Below, one piece after another: positions 63,876 to 64,000 of a stretch of 64,000 nt of DNA. The stretch lies in contig CAZKKI010000063.1 of the NCBI GenBank assembly GCA_964553325.1, positions 1-64,000 on the forward strand, in the 5' to 3' direction. Both the position numbers and the translations under genes were made by a program. Position 1 is the first letter of the stretch; each line of letters opens with the position of its first letter. This DNA comes from BMS3ABIN04 sp964553325 (lineage in GTDB: Bacteria; Bacteroidota; Ignavibacteria; Ignavibacteriales; Melioribacteraceae). Below the pieces are notes generated by a model. That model was not told the origin of the DNA and did not search any database. It was given only the letters and a program-made list of their open reading frames with translations.

Positions 63876-64000
63876 TTAATTCATTGTACCGAGCAAATAT
63901 AATACGGCCATTCTGATTGCCACACCGTTTGTAACTTGATCGAGAATTACTTGATACGGTCCATCGGCAACATCGGAAGATAATTCAACACCTCTGTTAA
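63876..64000 (-). CDS. pyrB: aspartate carbamoyltransferase, C-terminal end (partial)
   Basis: The frame open to the right edge ends in TAA at 63876 and encodes about 41 C-terminal residues. They read NRGVELSSDVADGPYQVILD then QVTNGVAIRMAVLYLLGTMN, the C-terminal helix region of PyrB. The gene makes N-carbamoyl-aspartate, the substrate of the adjacent PyrC. The rest lies beyond the window. Confidence 0.92.
   Translation of the reverse strand, partial: NRGVELSSDVADGPYQVILDQVTNGVAIRMAVLYLLGTMN

Noticed and set aside
1..64000. Mobile element, prophage, CRISPR array or defence island
   Set aside because: No transposase, integrase, phage structural gene, spaced repeat series, methylase or toxin-antitoxin pair was seen. 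The helicase-nuclease looks like an AddA-type repair protein rather than a defence gene.

Overview
The window looks like ordinary chromosome from an AT-rich member of the Bacteroidota/Chlorobi side, most likely the Ignavibacteria/Melioribacter neighbourhood. That placement is an inference from gene content: a DUF4783-type exported protein, a COX24/DUF1713 mini-protein, an SLBB polysaccharide exporter beside GumC-like Wzz, DAP-type MurE, and many weak but some very clear Shine-Dalgarno sites. No marker was searched against a database. Every gene I can support (about 48, plus one tRNA and one decayed gene) lies on the minus strand, so transcription runs right to left through all 64 kb. I see no transposase, phage gene, CRISPR array or restriction/defence locus.

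Right end (64000 to about 46100): the 3' end of pyrB and pyrC (pyrimidine synthesis); an FN3 lipoprotein closed off by a strong hairpin terminator; a DUF4783-like exported protein; a very large NtrY-like sensor kinase; a UvrD/AddA-like helicase-nuclease with a cysteine-rich C-terminus; a secreted M3 peptidase; a frameshifted roadblock-like relic; a TPR-histidine kinase; a TPR protein; HU; a zinc-ribbon TPR membrane protein; a 31-residue basic ribosome-associated-type protein; and tRNA-Thr(CGT). A bidirectional hairpin separates this block from the next one.

Centre (45922 to 30002): a dense division and cell-wall (dcw) cluster in the order mraZ, rsmH, ftsL, ftsI (with PASTA), murE, murF, mraY, murD, ftsW, murG, murC, ftsQ, ftsA, ftsZ. 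Most junctions overlap by 1 to 8 nt or have no gap, which implies translational coupling. Together these genes make the lipid-II precursor with a meso-DAP stem peptide and build the septal synthesis machine.

Left centre (29835 to 6766): a Wzx/Wzy-type exopolysaccharide or capsule locus. It holds an outer-membrane-like protein, rfbB, the SLBB exporter (Wza-like), Wzz, Wzy, a Wzx flippase, a sulfotransferase-like protein and glycosyltransferases. After a 464-nt AT-rich gap come the DegT/Gfo/hexapeptide acyltransferase trio (wbpE/B/D-like) for an acetamido sugar, a membrane GT2, an LhgO-like oxidase, the initiating phosphoglycosyltransferase, a DPM1-like GT, a GT2 fused to a degenerate phosphoglycosyltransferase domain, accA, a thioesterase and a second flippase. 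The stretch from 19434 to about 25000 is visibly more AT-rich than its flanks.

Left end (6709 to 318): dut, dnaE, an enoyl-ACP-reductase-like SDR, an acyl-CoA dehydrogenase and thioredoxin, ending at a possible AT-rich terminator. I found no convincing new multi-gene system. The most unusual items are the GT2/pseudo-phosphoglycosyltransferase fusion, the helicase-nuclease coupled to an NtrY-like kinase, the mini-protein beside the tRNA, the decayed roadblock-like gene, and a perfect 14-bp inverted repeat upstream of HU.
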